DNA from: Apus apus
Taxonomy: Eukaryota; Chordata; Aves; Apodiformes; Apodidae
NCBI RefSeq assembly: GCF_020740795.1
Contig: NC_067286.1
Span: 31,396,003 to 31,460,002, forward strand
Direction: 5' to 3'
DNA: 64,000 bases
Part shown: positions 50,278-63,189 of the stretch, in pieces
Numbering within the stretch: position 1 is the first letter of the stretch
Layout of the letters: every line of letters begins with the position of its first letter
Made by a program: the position numbers and the translations under genes
Notes under the pieces: model-generated
What the model saw: only the letters and a program-made list of their open reading frames with translations
Told to the model about the DNA's origin: nothing
The model's database searches: none

Positions 50278-53200
50278 CTGAAGCAGAAGAGGCAGTCAGA
50301 ACTTGGGTAGAAAGCTGCAGCAAACTAACAGCACAAGTTAAGGAAGGATTGGCTGGAAATGCCTGGTTCAGAAGCGGGTTGTACAAGGTAGCAGCAGCAT
50401 ACTATGAAGGAGAGTATGGCAAGGAGCAAATCCCAATGTATAAAGATGGACAGACAGCTGTACTTCAGAAAGTTTGTCTCTCGTGGAAACTCCTTTAGTC
50501 TATCACCATGAAATTAGCATCAGGAATCCTATTTTGTGCATTAATTTGCCATATCCTCATAACAAAGGGTCTCGACCAGTAATTTTTTTCCATTGCTGGT
50601 TCTAGAACAGCTCGCATCTCTCAGGGATTTACACCCAGGCAGAATGAAAAGCCCATTTTTAAATCTACATACAACAGTAAGCTTGTCAGTTGAAGCAGGA
50701 CAGAGGACAGTCACAAATGTTAAGATTTTATTCCCAGTTATGCCACTGGGATCTATGACAATCCACAAACGCTGAGCCATAGCCTCTTTATCTATAAACA
50801 TGCATCTACAGTTCGTTTATCTGTGACTCTCCCATGGCTTGGCTGGATGGTAAGAAAGCTAGCAAAGAAACCAAGTAGCTTAGGCCTCACTTCCTCTTAA
50901 GAAGTATAAAAAAAAATAATCACAGAATTTTAATCACTTAACTCTTGATCACAAAAGAAATAGTATAATCCTGAAGTGAAAAGCTGAAACGGTCATCTTG
51001 GAGATATGTTGATCCTCATTAGCTGTCTGCCATTATGAGACACTTACAGGCACCTAGCTGAAAAGTTGGATAACAAAACCAACAAACCCACCAGCATGTC
51101 TCTGAAACACTTTTCCTCCCACTGTAACAAATGCCTAGTCCTCACTCCAGGGACTGTCAAAGAGCTAACAGGGATAACATCAGTCCATATCTTCATGTCA
51201 CAGCTCTACTATCACAAACACAACCTTGAGGAATTCACTGTGATTTCTACAATCTAAACTTCAAAACTTTGGCTTAAGTGAGTATGAGAGAGAAGATGGT
51301 GAAAGAGAGCACACATCCTGCAGATCAAGACTGGGCTGTTTAGCCCGTACTAAGGGAGTTGCTCTACTGTACTTTTGCTTACCTTGTTCTCATCACTGTC
51401 CATATCCCGGATCAGATTATCGAGATCCTGCATCCAAAGAAGGGAAAACGTGTTCACATTTAGAGTAACTATAGTTTGCAAACCTTTACCCCATCAGGGA
51501 CCAAACCCTTGCCTAGAGGAAGTGGAACACAGAATGCAGAGTACACAGCTAGTTGGTTACATTGTCCCAGCTACAAGTGCTGCAGATGTAAAACATAAGA
51601 AGTCCAGTTCTTCCCTTTACTACAGCTTCTCCTGCCTGTCATGTCTGTGGGGTATCCTTATGAGCCTGGGAGTCCCCCACAGACATGGCTTGCATTGCAT
51701 TAAATAAATTTGTAGGTTCTCTGCACCCCAATAGGTGTCAGCTCCTGTGGCCTACCCTGACCCAAGGGGGAGACTGAGCCCAATTAGTAGAACTTTATGG
51801 AGGGCATCTCCTTCCTTCACTGGGATGGAAAAGACACTATGTTAGACAAAAGGAATCTTAAAATATGTTTCCTACAGAGGGAGGAAGTTTCTGCCTCTAC
51901 GCATCCTCTCATGTTAGCCAGGGAAGCCTCCTTGAAGGAAACACCTCCCACTCCAATCAGGAGCATTTGGCAGGATTCTGTGAAGCCAAAGGTTCTTTCC
52001 CATCATGTGTATTCATTTGGGAAGTGCAGGGTAGGAGACTGCTACAGCTACTTATTTCCTTTCAGAGAAATGTGCATGGGGCAAACCACATACTCCCAGC
52101 CTTTAAACAATGGAGGTAGTACAGAGCCAGAAGATAGGAAGGACTCACTAGGAAAGCTGCACAGGCACCACAGGATGGTTTCCCTGTAGTCTGTATTATA
52201 TATACCCATTTTACTTCAAAAGGGACACAATGCAGGACAGAATTACCTCAGGAGGAATGCTCTTGAATTCATTTAGACAGTTTAGGATAATGTTATCCCC
52301 ATCATTTTTTGCTGCAACTCCAGACTCATTGACACACTTGAGGAGCTGCCGGATCTCACTGTATTTCTGCTGCTTCACCAGCTGCTTGGCCACTTTGCTG
52401 TACACTTCCGTAGCCTCCAGCTGGAAGTCCTAGAGGTAGTTGGAAAATCAGAGCAACATTTTAAATGTTCTCAGCAGGTTTTCTCAGAGGGAGTCTATAC
52501 AACAATATTTCCTAAGGACAAAATATTACACCATGCTCCAAAAAGTCAAAGCTGTTTTGGGGCCTCTGATCTTCCAGTCACCATTATTCAGGGCTGGCTT
52601 AAAGGTTTTCTATAATCAGACTGGTAACACTCAGTTTTGTTCAGGATCAAGAACATTGTTACCACCTCCTTTCTAGGGGGACAAAAAAAATCAGTTTTAT
52701 TTCTTCTGGCAAAAGATCTTTCCTAGATTCCTTCCCACCTCTCCCTCACTCAGCAAGTTCCCACTATATTCCCCCAGCCACCCCACCAGCAGCAACACCT
52801 TATGTACCCAAAAAACAGGAGGCAACTGGCCATCATACACCTCCCATATGAAGGAAGAGGTTATAAAAGCTGCAGACTGATCCTGCCAAGAATAAGACAA
52901 GAAACAGAAGGAAGGAAACAGAAGTGATGTTAAGCAGCTGGACTCGCTGCTGCATTTTTACTGGGGGGTAGTGTCTGCTGTTACTGCTGGGAAGTGCTAT
53001 TTTTCTAAAGCTCTCTATCTCACTATAAACAGGCATTCTGCCTTGCTCATCCTGACCTGAAAGAAGGAGCAGGGCCTGCCATATCCACACACACCCAGTG
53101 TGCCACCTCTGTCCAGAAGTGGCCCTGCTATACCTTTGGTCCTGCAGGGGAGGCAACTGCAAACCGCGCTGCCTGAAGCAGCACCTTTCAGCAGCTTCTA

Positions 53201-56200
53201 ATGCATGGAGGGGAAGCAGGGAAGTTGGGGGAGGCCCGTGAGCTATGCTGACTGATAAGCACCTCAACTTTTATCCAGACATGAGAAATGAGAGGTCCCC
53301 AGAGAGAGTTTCCAGTTAATCAAGCTTTGCTCTCTCAGCCAGGAGAACAATACAGAGCTAGCCCTGGCCTTATTTAGTCACTGCATCTTTGTGTGGCTGT
53401 TACGAACTGAAGGGAGCTACCAAGTCAGAGCTCTCCATTAATATCTGTGATTGTGGTTTACCAGAGTAAAGTCACTGAACAAGGTGCACAGCAAAGGAAA
53501 AGCAGTACTTAATTCCTCGGTATGACCCAATTAGTTTGGAAGTGTCTTAGTGAAGCAGCATCTGAATTTCCTTACCAAGCTTCCTCCAAATACATGGACA
53601 TTTAAGACTCAAAACTCATTACTTTTCTCCAAAGAGGTTTTTCTTTTTGGGGATTAAAAGAAATTTTGCAAAAAGAGTATTTTGCTTAAACAATTGCTGC
53701 TTGCAGGAGTTACTTTTGTAATAATAGTGCTTGTTATATCAAGTATTTCATACCTGAAGGACTCTAAACGCAATCCCAAACCCCTCCTCAATATTTTTGC
53801 CTTCCAATATGACCTGAAAACAGACACAGACAAATTTGGGAATGCACATTCCATTTTCATTACAGACAGATAAGTAATAATGCATTTCCACATTTTGCCC
53901 AGATGCCAAAAGACAATGCATTACTTCAACAGAAAACAGCACCAGCACCACAAGTAGAACAAATATAGGGTCTATTGCCATATGCTGATTCCCTGTGGGA
54001 CACTGGGCAAGCTACAGATGGAGCTGAGCTGGAAGTTAAGAAGGGTTAGCAAATGGCAGTATTTGCCTTTCTTCAAAACACAGCACAATATAAACTCACA
54101 AGGTATGTTACTATTTGTATTTGGGACCCTCTGCCTCTGAAAGTTTGAACTCTGAGAAGAAGAGCTCCAAGTTCTCAAATGTTCTTTGCTACTTAGAGGA
54201 AAGACATTAATTTTTCATAGATGGTAGGTTGCATACATGCACAAGTGCCACCTGCCTGTGATAAATATTTATCACCCGCCTGTGATACATACAAGTGCCT
54301 CATTCAACCATCAGATGTTTCAACCCATATGAGTTAGTACTGTTGATGAGAAATAGAGTTGTGTTTGAAATAGCAGTAAGTACCTTGCAAGCAACATCCA
54401 TTTTCATGTCATTGTTTCCAAAGAGTGTGGGCAAGGAGGAACCTGTCATTTGGGAAGTTCCTGAGCTTTCACATTGATGCAGAAACTTTGTTACTTCCAT
54501 CTGCAGATCTACTGTACTGATGTGCCTAGAAAAAGGAAAAATTATTACTTTATTTTGAAATAGAGAAAGCATCAATTATTTGTGTGAACTTACTAATTTC
54601 TTGAACACAGTTCAAAATAATGCCTATTTCCAAATAATTATTTTAGTTATGTTTTGACTTAGTCTTTTGTGTAGCCAAGTCAGCAGCAATGAGATACTTC
54701 TCAGATCTGTGCAGTTAACGTATCACAAGCTGAAGGTGAGCACTTGTTCATATTATTTCAAATATGTGAGCCAAAAAACTTCGATCCCAAATAAATATCT
54801 GCTCTCTTTTTTCCACCTCATCACCCCCTCACCTTTAAGTTAGAATTTAGCCTGAAAAAAAAACTTCAAACCCCTTAAAAAAAAGCAAACCCTCCTAAGA
54901 AAACCAAGATATAAAAAAGCCCAAATACAAGAGAGATCTGGCTAAATTTACACTTTGACTGAGTTAACCTCAGTAAGCAACTAAGCATCACAAAGCTGCT
55001 TGCTTTGAGGAGAGAAATGGAAGAGTAAAAGCACGAAAATATGTGGATCAATATATAGCTTCATGCAGTGTAGGGTTTTGGGTTTTTAAACTAAAGGAAG
55101 GCAGATTATACATAGACCAATATTTTTAATAGAAACAATTGCTCATCTCCTGGGTTGGGTTGTTGGGGGAACAGGTAATGGGAAACCTATACTTGCAGCT
55201 ACATAAAAGTCAGTTTTGGGTGAGGCACAGCTAGCATGTGTTAGCTAACACCAACCTTAACACAACTGGAAAAAAAAAACAAACCCAACTAAAAAACAAC
55301 ACCCAAAAGCCTGAACTTCCCCTTTTCTGTGACTTAGCTTCTTGTTTACACACACCTCGACACATCTGTAGCAGACATTTTCTTCCGAAAAGTGAATGCC
55401 ATTTTTTTCCTTCCTGAACTTCTTGAGACCTCCTGCAGGTAGACTTTGAGATGGTCCTTGATCTTTAGAAGCCACGCCTGTTTGCCTCCCAGTTCCGTGT
55501 AAGACTTTGCTCCATGAGTGAAAAATCTAATGCAAGTCATGGCAGCACGAACATGATCCTAGAAGAAATACATTGAGCACTAAGATGGACCCAAGTACAC
55601 CACCTCCAGCAATGCCTGCCTGCACTAAAGTGCTCATACGAAGCAGGCAATGCTTATTTTCTTTAAGGGAGTAGTTAAGCTACTGCAATGTGCCAGATCT
55701 GTGACAAACCCTTCAGTTAGGCACAGGCCTTCCTATAATTTTTTAGGACTGGAAAGCAGCAAAAATGTACTTCCCCATCAGGCAGGTTTACACCAAAGCA
55801 AGTAACCAAAAGCATAACAGTACGCAGCATTTCACTGAAAGATATGGCACTGACCATCTTACCTTCATGAACTGTTGCAGTTCATACAGGATATGGTAGT
55901 AGTTCTTTCTCTGCAAGTATTTGCAAGCTGCAATCAAGTAGACTCCCCAGCTCTCCAATCCTGGATCAATGGTTTCCAGCAAGTTCTCCAACATATGTAA
56001 TTTTCCGCTTTCAAAACTCGGAATGAAGATCCCTTCAATGAACACTTCTGATGGGGATTCCTACACAAACATCAGAAAAGTAACTTGAAGCAAAGCCACC
56101 ATGGCTTGATTTTCCTTATATGACATAAAAGAATTATGAAGTGACAAAACCAGCAAAATTATTAATTAGGCTGAAAGGGATCTCTGGAGGTCATCTGGCT

Positions 56201-59200
56201 CACACCTACACTCAAAAGAATGGCTTCCACATTAGGTCATGCTGCTTTGGGCCCGCACAGCCAAGTTCTGAGCATAACCAAGCCTCTCTGGGCCCCAGAT
56301 CCCATGGCTTAACATCCTCACTGCAAAAAAATCTTTTTCTTATATCCAGTTGGAATTTCCCTCACTCCAAATTGTGTCCACTGTGTCTTTCCTTTTTACT
56401 ATACACATGAGAGAAACCTGGCTCTATCTTCCCTATGATAACCGACCTGGCAGCTGAAAATAGCAAGTAAATCTCCTTTTGCCTTCTCCTCTTCAAGGTA
56501 GGAAAACATCATGCGCTCCAGGGCCCTAATCACTTTGGTGGCCTTCCAGCTAGACCTGCTCCACTTTGGAAATGTCTGTTTCATACTAGGCAACCCTAAC
56601 CTGGGCACAGTAGTTCAGATTAAACCTCACAGCTATTGAGCTGAGAGGGATATTTCCTTCCCTTGACCTACTGACTATGGTCTTGCAATGCAGCCTCACA
56701 AATTGATGTTACTATGGGAAGAAGCATGTGTGACAGCACAGCCTCCATAAACATTTTAAAGACATGATTCAGATTTTTTATTATTATTTTTTAAATCTCA
56801 CAGTAAGATACAAGCTACAAAGCCTGTATGCATAAAATGTTTCCAAACAAGCAATTGCAAAATATTTCATTAGAATCCTAGTAACCTTACAGCTTTAAGG
56901 TAACAAACCTTCATCTCTAGCTCGTGCGATCACCAGACTCCTTGTCCAAAATTTGCATATCAAATTGTGTATCCAGAGAATTTTCAACATCTGCTATTTA
57001 ATTAGTGAAATTGTTTCACCAACATTGCAAAAATATGCAACTTTTCTTTAAAGGAAAATTTAAATTGATATGAAGGACACATTTGAAAAGCAAATCTAAT
57101 TTGCAGATGAGTATATGAGGTCAGAATGGCCAATGATAAAATGAAGACAACTCGATTTTCTATTAAGCAGACTCATGATAATGGAATGTGGTGTCTCAAG
57201 TTGTACATTAATAATAAAAATTATAATTATAATTAGTGCAATTATAGTAATTATAATTATAGCACAGAAACTTGAAAAAGAAAACAACCTCCATGCACAC
57301 TTAACAGCTTTCAAGTTGGTGAGATGTAATGGATTCACATTTCTTCCTCCTAAGAAGCACCCTTAATTTATGTGGCAGATCCTTGCTGGAAACATTTCTA
57401 GGTTTAATTGTAATTTAGCAACAACAGAACTATTTTCTCCAAACATTCCCAAGTCTTCCTCCATTGTGTAGTTTTTCTAAAGCAGAACCAGAAACCTTTT
57501 TTTTTTTTTCCCCTTGGTTTTGGTCCTCTCGGATATGATCCTGCACTCCCTTATAGTCCTAACTGTTACAGAAATGCAAACATGAGTGTCTGATTAAACA
57601 AATAATATCAAGAGACAGGGACACTGTGATACAGAGTATCTACTGTTATTGGTGTGTTGAAATTCAAAATCTTTCTTGTCTCTTCTGAACCGTGTAACAA
57701 TAGTCCAAAGTTTTCAGCTTTGTAGAAAAAAGTGCTGTTGATGCAGGGGCTCTGCAAAAAAGGAAAAAAAAACACCTCTCCCCACACACTCTTCTACTCT
57801 CTAGAAGCCACACAATGGGAAAGAGAGAAAAAACATAAGATATAAACATCAAAGCTATTTCATTTCATCATGTCACTGAATTCTTGTCAGTCACCAGACA
57901 CCTCATATAAAAACATGCAGGACCTCAGAAAATTCCTGTGCAAAAAACCACCCAGAATGTTGCATGATGCTCATTACCATCTTAGACTGGCCTTGAACTC
58001 CTCCTAGTTACTTCTCAAATTTTCATTTAGGTGATGGGAAATTAGATTACTCACCTTATTTAACAAGTGAAGCAGTGCTTCCCTCATACAGTCATGCCTC
58101 ATGTAGAAGCTTATTATAGCCAGATTAGTGCCATAACTATGTAAATAGAACAAGGACTCTTGATAGTAGCTGTTGTGTTGAATCCTCCCCTCACACATAA
58201 TTTCCAGAGACAGACTTCTTGTTCTCAGAGTTGCTTCAAGTTCCCTCAATGTGGCAAAGTAATCATCATCCTGCCATTAGAACAGAGACTCAACTGTAGG
58301 AAATGTAAGAGGAAAACTTCCTTTTCAGTTAGACCTTGTCACTGAGCCCTGAAGCATTTCTGTTATTGTTGTTTTTAAAATAGATAGTGCTTTAGATGAA
58401 TGAAAATCCAGCAATACTTTTCATAAACAATAGATTGGAACCCTGCTATCAACAGAGGTGTTGAATGTTGCTGTAGCTAGCATGGCTGTCTGTTTCCAGA
58501 GACAAGAGAGAAGTCTTATTTATTTAAACACAATTCCACTGTCAACAGCTACATCAAAAACCTAGTTCAAACAAGCTTCTTAATTCTCCTAAAATATGTA
58601 CCACTAAGAGGTCTTTCATCATTATGATTCTGCTGCTACTTTAGTACTAAGTAAGTTTTTGGTACCTAATCAGAACTTCAAAAGCTAATCCCAAACCACA
58701 TAATAGTGCTTTCTGACAAGGAAAGAAGGGACAGCATTTGTAAATTCTCCTTTGAAATCCTGCAAAGTTTCAGTAGAAAAATGGCACCAACACAGCATCA
58801 CAACATATTGTTTGGATTGAGTTTAGTTTCCTCAGACTGCAGCAATAACACACCACTACAGCTTCTTTCCCCTCCCCTAATTACTATAAAATTCTGTGAT
58901 CTAGTTCTCAGCCACCAATTCACCATGAGGAAACAGCTAACAAATTTCCCAACAATATTTAGTTTGCAATATGCAATCATGACAAAAGAAGGAAAAAACA
59001 CTAACAGCAGACATTGTATCCTACATTGCTGTAAGAGATATACATTAAAACATCATGACTTGGCTTTGTTATAGCCCTTCAGAGCAGACAAGACTCTTAC
59101 CGCAATAAGTAGGGGCTTCACTGTGGACTCCAGGTACTGTACCACATCCTGGACCAGCCTTGAACCATGGTTCAGCTGGTTTAGATCCATAGGTGGCTTT

Positions 59201-62200
59201 AAACATCGGTTAAACTTCTCTCTTGCTGAACTTAAATTTCCAGCTTTAAGGCAAGCCATGCCCCAGGCATGCCATGCCCCACCTGGATCCAACCCAGATT
59301 TTGTAGAAACCTAAATTCAAAATAATCTGTTAATATTGCAACAAAGTCCTGTTACAGAAAACAGGAAAACTGGCAGAGAAAAAGACACAGTTTGTGATTG
59401 TGACCTTCTATTTCCTAGAGCATATTTCCCATTAAAAACAAAACAAAGCATGAAAAAAACCCATGCTGATTATTTCCATATTACTGGCACAAAACGCCAA
59501 CTCCCAAAACACCCATAATCTCCAAATGTGGAGTATAATTTATTGTACAAGTTTAAACTACTATTTATCTGGGAAATTTCAGTTCAGCAGTTTAAAAACT
59601 CAGGACAGTTTCACATCCAATTTTCTAAATTGAATTATTTTTACAGAGTGGTTTGTGGTTTAAAAAAATAAAAACAAAACAAGAAAAGATGCTTCACAAA
59701 CCACCAAGAAATTTTTTATTTTATGTAACTCTGCTAATCATATTTATTCCTGATTTTCTTTAGTAGACCAGCTGCCCTCAAACATGAACCATTTTTATTT
59801 AAATAGGTCATCTATTCCTGTTGTTTACTACCCCTTAAAAATCCTGTTTGTAGTATCATAATCTTGTTCTTAACAAAATGCAATGCCATCAGCTTGGAGA
59901 AGAGAAGGCTCCAGGGAGAACCCTACAGCGGCCTTCCAGTACCTGAAGGGGCTACAGGAAAACTGGGGAGGGGCTTTTTTAAGGACATGAAGTGATAGGA
60001 CAAGGGGTAACAGCTTTAAACTGGAAGAGGGGAGATTTAGATTAGACATGAGGAAGAAATTATTTAGAGTGAGAATGGTGAGACACTGGCACAGGTTGCC
60101 CAGAGATGTGGCTGCTCCCTCCCTGGAAGTGTTCAAGGCCAGGTTGGATGGGGGGGGCGAAAATCACATTTGGGGAAAAAAAAAAAAAAATCTCATAAAG
60201 AGAACATAAGGGATGTGCAGAATAAAAACAGGGCCTAGATAACAGTGAAACAGTAAGGCTATTCCAATTTTAATTATACCAGGTAGCAAGGCTCCTACTC
60301 TTTCCTTCAGCAGCCTGCTCCACAGCAGAAGGACTTTTCCCTCTCAAAATTTTTTTTCCAGGATTCAGAAAATTCTTTCTTCCTGGTTTAAAAACTTAAT
60401 CCCAGACTGTTTACATGTTGTCCATTTCATACATCACATTCTTCTGAAATCAGGAGGGAGAAAAACAAAAGCCACTACAGATGCATTATTAGCACTGCCA
60501 TCCCTCCACTGTCATTACCTCTATAGCTAGTTGATAGTACTCTGCTTCCAGAAGCTGATTTCTTAATCTTGTTACTGCTGCAGGGAGGAGAATCTGATCC
60601 AAGGATGGAATTGGGCGGTAAGCAGCAGACACCAAGATATTCAACACATCCACTTTGCTGATGTAGCTGGAAAAAAAACAGAGAGGTTAAACAAATACAT
60701 ACACTTCCACTATTATCATACATTTGAAGAAATTCATGTAAAAGACAACTCTTAGATCAGCATTTCCTAATCACCAGTACATCAGATTTCTGTATCCTAT
60801 TCAGATCCTATTCAGACTATTTTATTTGTTTTTTTTGCCACTGGCAGATGTTAATTGCAGACACCAGCTATATATTACCAGATCAAAATAGTACATGTGA
60901 AATGTATATATTACACCTGCCATCTCAAGCTCTGTAGCACAAAACTTGAGGAAAGTGCAAAATGCGCATTCTCAGGAAGCAAAGGTTTAAAATCTTTTAT
61001 TGAAATATATACTGAGAACAGATACACAATATCAGAAGTAACATATTTACTCAAGTCTTCATGAATTATATCTCCCCACTCTTGAGAATTTTCTCAGTAA
61101 TTATTATGTAGTCATATTACTGGAATTTCTACTATTTGAACTCATATTATTCTTACATTATCAGCTTCTCTTCTTGTTTAAAATGTCCAGAGTACAATCA
61201 CAAAACAATCCTCCCACCCTCCGGTCCCCAGTAAAAAAGGGTAATGGTCTCCACAATACATCAATACATCCTAGTAAACAACTGGTAAATCACCTGTCAC
61301 AGAGAGCTAGATCCTGGCTCCTTCCAGCTTTGACAAACATCATTTTGGCACTGAAGAGCAATTGTTTCATGATGTCCATAAGGAGACCAGCATCCACCTC
61401 AGGGTAAGTGAGCCCTTGGGACAACTTGCAGCAGTGCTCTATCAGCTGGTGGCCACACACTATGCTGTCACTGTGCAGGCTAAGGATGGCGATACACAAG
61501 GAAGAGCTGGGAGCCTGACAAATTGAGGAAAGACAGAGAAACATGGGTACTGAGATAGTTCTCCAGGGAACTGCTTATACTGGACCCTCTTTCTCCAGAC
61601 CTCACCTGTTCATAATAAAATTCACTGCGTACAATTTCATTCTCCTCTTCATTCAGGGAAAAAATCCATTCAAGCTCAGTTGCCTTGGGTATTCGCACCA
61701 CTGTGGAATATTCATTATTAGAAGTTTCTGTAGCCAAAAAGAAAACACTAGGTAGAATCATTGCACAATAAGTAACAAACCTGGCTAAGGACATACAATG
61801 CAGAGTATTCTCCTATAGTCTCTTGAACAAGGCATTTGTAATCCTCTCATTGTGCAAGTTCCTGCCAGTATCACATGTCCAGCACACAGTTTTACGGAAA
61901 CATTTCCATTCATACCTAAACATACTCTCAGTTACCAACACACTGTCACCAAAACTGGCTCCAGTAACACTGTAAACAGCGTGAATTAAAAGAAGGAAAA
62001 AAAACCCCACAAACAAAAAAGAAAAACACTCTTTCTAAATTGAACTGGAAACTGAATAATTAGAATAAACCAAGCTTGAAAACATCTGATAAGCTTTCTT
62101 CCCAGTCTCAGAGAAATTAGAAAAGCAGAACAAATAACTTTCCCTCTCAAATCTGAGGATTTCCTGAGTGATGTTCTTCACTCCTACTGAATAAATTATA

Positions 62201-63189
62201 CAGGCCTAGTGATGTGTAGCAATGCTGGAGGCAAAGAGAAAGATCTAACCAGAAGCAGCAGCTCAGGAACTGCATTCCAGCTGTTTCAGCCTTGTAGCAA
62301 ATGTAGCAGTAAAGCAAACTTCTGCCAACAGCAAAAAACAAAAAAGCTCAAATATCCCTATATACTTAAAAAGGGGCAACTAATGAAAACATTTCTCATT
62401 TGTTTTGTAGCACAAATGCAAATTTTGCACGGTGTTTCATATTACTGCTATAAGGCCTTCAAATAACTATGTTTTGGTCTACCAGAATTTCACATCAGTG
62501 TAGGAAAATTGTGCAGAATCACCTCAAACACCAGACTAAGCAGCAAACAGTAAATGCCTTCTGAGTAAAAATGGCAGAGAAAAAGTCACCTAAATTTTGC
62601 ATTATTCCTGAAGTGTTTTGATATTACTTGTTGGAACAGATACCAAACTGAAATTACTAGTCCATATTCACACAACCAGCAAAGGAGATGGAACTCAGGA
62701 CACAACCACACCCATGATAGGGGCCTCATCCTGTCCTATGCCCAGCCAGCATGAGCTATCAAACGCCACAGCCCACTGCAGAGCTATTCAGTTGTACTAT
62801 CATGGTTTGTAAACAGACAATCACTCAGCACAGCTCTGTACTGGACTGACTCTACTCATACCAGAGCCTCTCACTGATTGTATCCAGTATGCAAAGTGCA
62901 CTCTCCAGTCATTGTTTCTCAGTTCCTTCCTTTAATCCCTATCCAGCACTCTCAATATTGCTCAGGCATTTCTCCTAAATCTCATTTTCCATTCACAGAA
63001 GTTTGGAAGGCTCAATGCATATGCAAAAAACAGTGATATTTTATAACTGAAGTTTTGATCACCCTTCAGCTGCAACTAGATGTACCAGTCTCCTATTTCT
63101 AATTCTGCTGCTAATGAGAGCCTTTAAAAAATTGAAATTTAACATTACTCCATTCCTTACCTTGCACTTGGTCCTGACCTTCTTTCCTG
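50068..63189 (-). CDS. ZFYVE26: ZFYVE26 (spastizin), C-terminal 13 exons, 661 aa, 5' part off window
   Basis: ZFYVE26 binds PI3P through its FYVE finger, works with spatacsin and AP-5 in lysosome reformation and with Beclin 1 in cytokinesis; human loss causes spastic paraplegia SPG15. Exons (complement): 63161-63189, 61606-61727, 61294-61514, 60519-60666, 59101-59310, 58055-58270, 55863-56060, 55356-55558, 54384-54525, 53754-53813, 52247-52429, 51383-51427, 50068-50277. All phases join. The 661 residues equal the human region after the FYVE domain (human about 2539 aa), so the FYVE exons lie just past base 64000. The part is helical-repeat-like, with landmarks [51 protein letters not shown] and [18 protein letters not shown]. 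It ends QGTRK. Confidence 0.94.
51383..51427 (-). CDS. ZFYVE26: ZFYVE26 exon (45 nt)
   Basis: Codes 15 residues, [15 protein letters not shown]. Acceptor TGCAG|GAT, donor AAG|GTAAGC. Confidence 0.93.
51640..51687. repeat. Perfect 13-bp inverted repeat
   Basis: CATGTCTGTGGGG (51640-51652) and CCCCACAGACATG (51675-51687) form a stem with a 22-nt loop in a ZFYVE26 intron. Confidence 0.6.
52247..52429 (-). CDS. ZFYVE26: ZFYVE26 exon
   Basis: Codes [40 protein letters not shown] and [11 protein letters not shown]. Acceptor CTCTAG|GAC, donor GAG|GTAATT. Confidence 0.96.
53754..53813 (-). CDS. ZFYVE26: ZFYVE26 exon (60 nt)
   Basis: Codes exactly 20 residues, [15 protein letters not shown] then FRVLQ. 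Acceptor TTTTCAG|GTC, donor CAG|GTATGA. Confidence 0.94.
54384..54525 (-). CDS. ZFYVE26: ZFYVE26 exon
   Basis: Codes [39 protein letters not shown]. Acceptor TTCTAG|GCA, donor AAG|GTACTT. Confidence 0.95.
55356..55558 (-). CDS. ZFYVE26: ZFYVE26 exon
   Basis: Codes [38 protein letters not shown] and KKMSATDVS plus a split Arg. Acceptor TTCTAG|GAT, donor TCGAG|GTGTGT. Confidence 0.95.
55863..56060 (-). CDS. ZFYVE26: ZFYVE26 exon
   Basis: Codes [40 protein letters not shown] and [12 protein letters not shown]. Acceptor TGTAG|GAA, donor AAG|GTAAGA. Confidence 0.95.
56165..56705 (-). mobile_element. CR1 LINE fragment (old, antisense to plus)
   Basis: The plus strand carries the reverse complement of CR1 3' sequence in order: GGATCTCTGGAGGTCATCTG, TCTCTGGGCCCC, AAATCTTTTTCTTATATCCAG, GCTCCAGGGCCCTAATCACT, CTGGGCACAGTAG and CCCTTGACCTACTG. 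Moderately diverged, lying inside a ZFYVE26 intron in gene-sense orientation. Confidence 0.82.
56795..57330. promoter_or_regulatory. AT-rich motif-dense intronic block (candidate enhancer)
   Basis: ZFYVE26 intron segment with an octamer (ATTTGCAT, 56951-56958), several TTAATTAG/TAATTA cores, and a near-palindromic TATAATTA cluster at 57208-57261. Base composition and complexity resemble conserved noncoding elements; function is inferred only. Confidence 0.3.
58055..58270 (-). CDS. ZFYVE26: ZFYVE26 exon
   Basis: Codes [40 protein letters not shown] and [10 protein letters not shown]. Acceptor GGCAG|GAT, donor AAG|GTGAGT. Confidence 0.95.
59101..59310 (-). CDS. ZFYVE26: ZFYVE26 exon
   Basis: Codes [35 protein letters not shown] and [13 protein letters not shown], a TPR-like helical hairpin. 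Acceptor ATTTAG|GTT, donor GCG|GTAAGA. Confidence 0.95.
59890..60160 (+). mobile_element. CR1 LINE fragment (well preserved)
   Basis: Plus-strand match to CR1 3' region: GGAGAAGAGAAGGCTCCAGG, GACAAGGGGTAACAGC(TTTAAACTGG), AGATTTAGATTAGACATGAG, CACAGGTTGCCCAGAGATGT and AAGTGTTCAAGGCCAGGTTG. It stops at GGATGGGG, before the usual CR1 3' end, and is followed by an A-rich run at 60175-60190. It interrupts a ZFYVE26 intron, antisense to the gene. Confidence 0.9.
60519..60666 (-). CDS. ZFYVE26: ZFYVE26 exon
   Basis: Codes [40 protein letters not shown] and LAIE. Acceptor TTCCAG|CTA, donor GAG|GTAATG. A frame-shifted ORF over this exon is a shadow. Confidence 0.96.
61294..61514 (-). CDS. ZFYVE26: ZFYVE26 exon
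   Basis: Codes [40 protein letters not shown] and SQDLALCD plus a split Ser. Only 91 bp of intron separates it from the previous exon. Acceptor GTCAG|GCT, donor GACAG|GTGATT. Confidence 0.95.
61606..61727 (-). CDS. ZFYVE26: ZFYVE26 exon
   Basis: Codes [20 protein letters not shown] then [20 protein letters not shown]. Acceptor GCTACAG|AAA, donor CAG|GTGAGG. Confidence 0.93.
63161..63189 (-). CDS. ZFYVE26: ZFYVE26 29-nt exon (first in window)
   Basis: Very short exon coding RKEGQDQVQ between split codons. Its phase fits exon 61606-61727 exactly. The acceptor is a tandem ACAGCAG, so a three-base-shorter form is possible. Donor CAAG|GTAAGG. Confidence 0.78.

Noticed and set aside
59870-60136. 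88-residue minus-strand frame
   Set aside because: Antisense of the CR1 fragment.
60475-60723. 82-residue minus-strand frame over a ZFYVE26 exon
   Set aside because: It is the wrong frame of the true exon 60519-60666.
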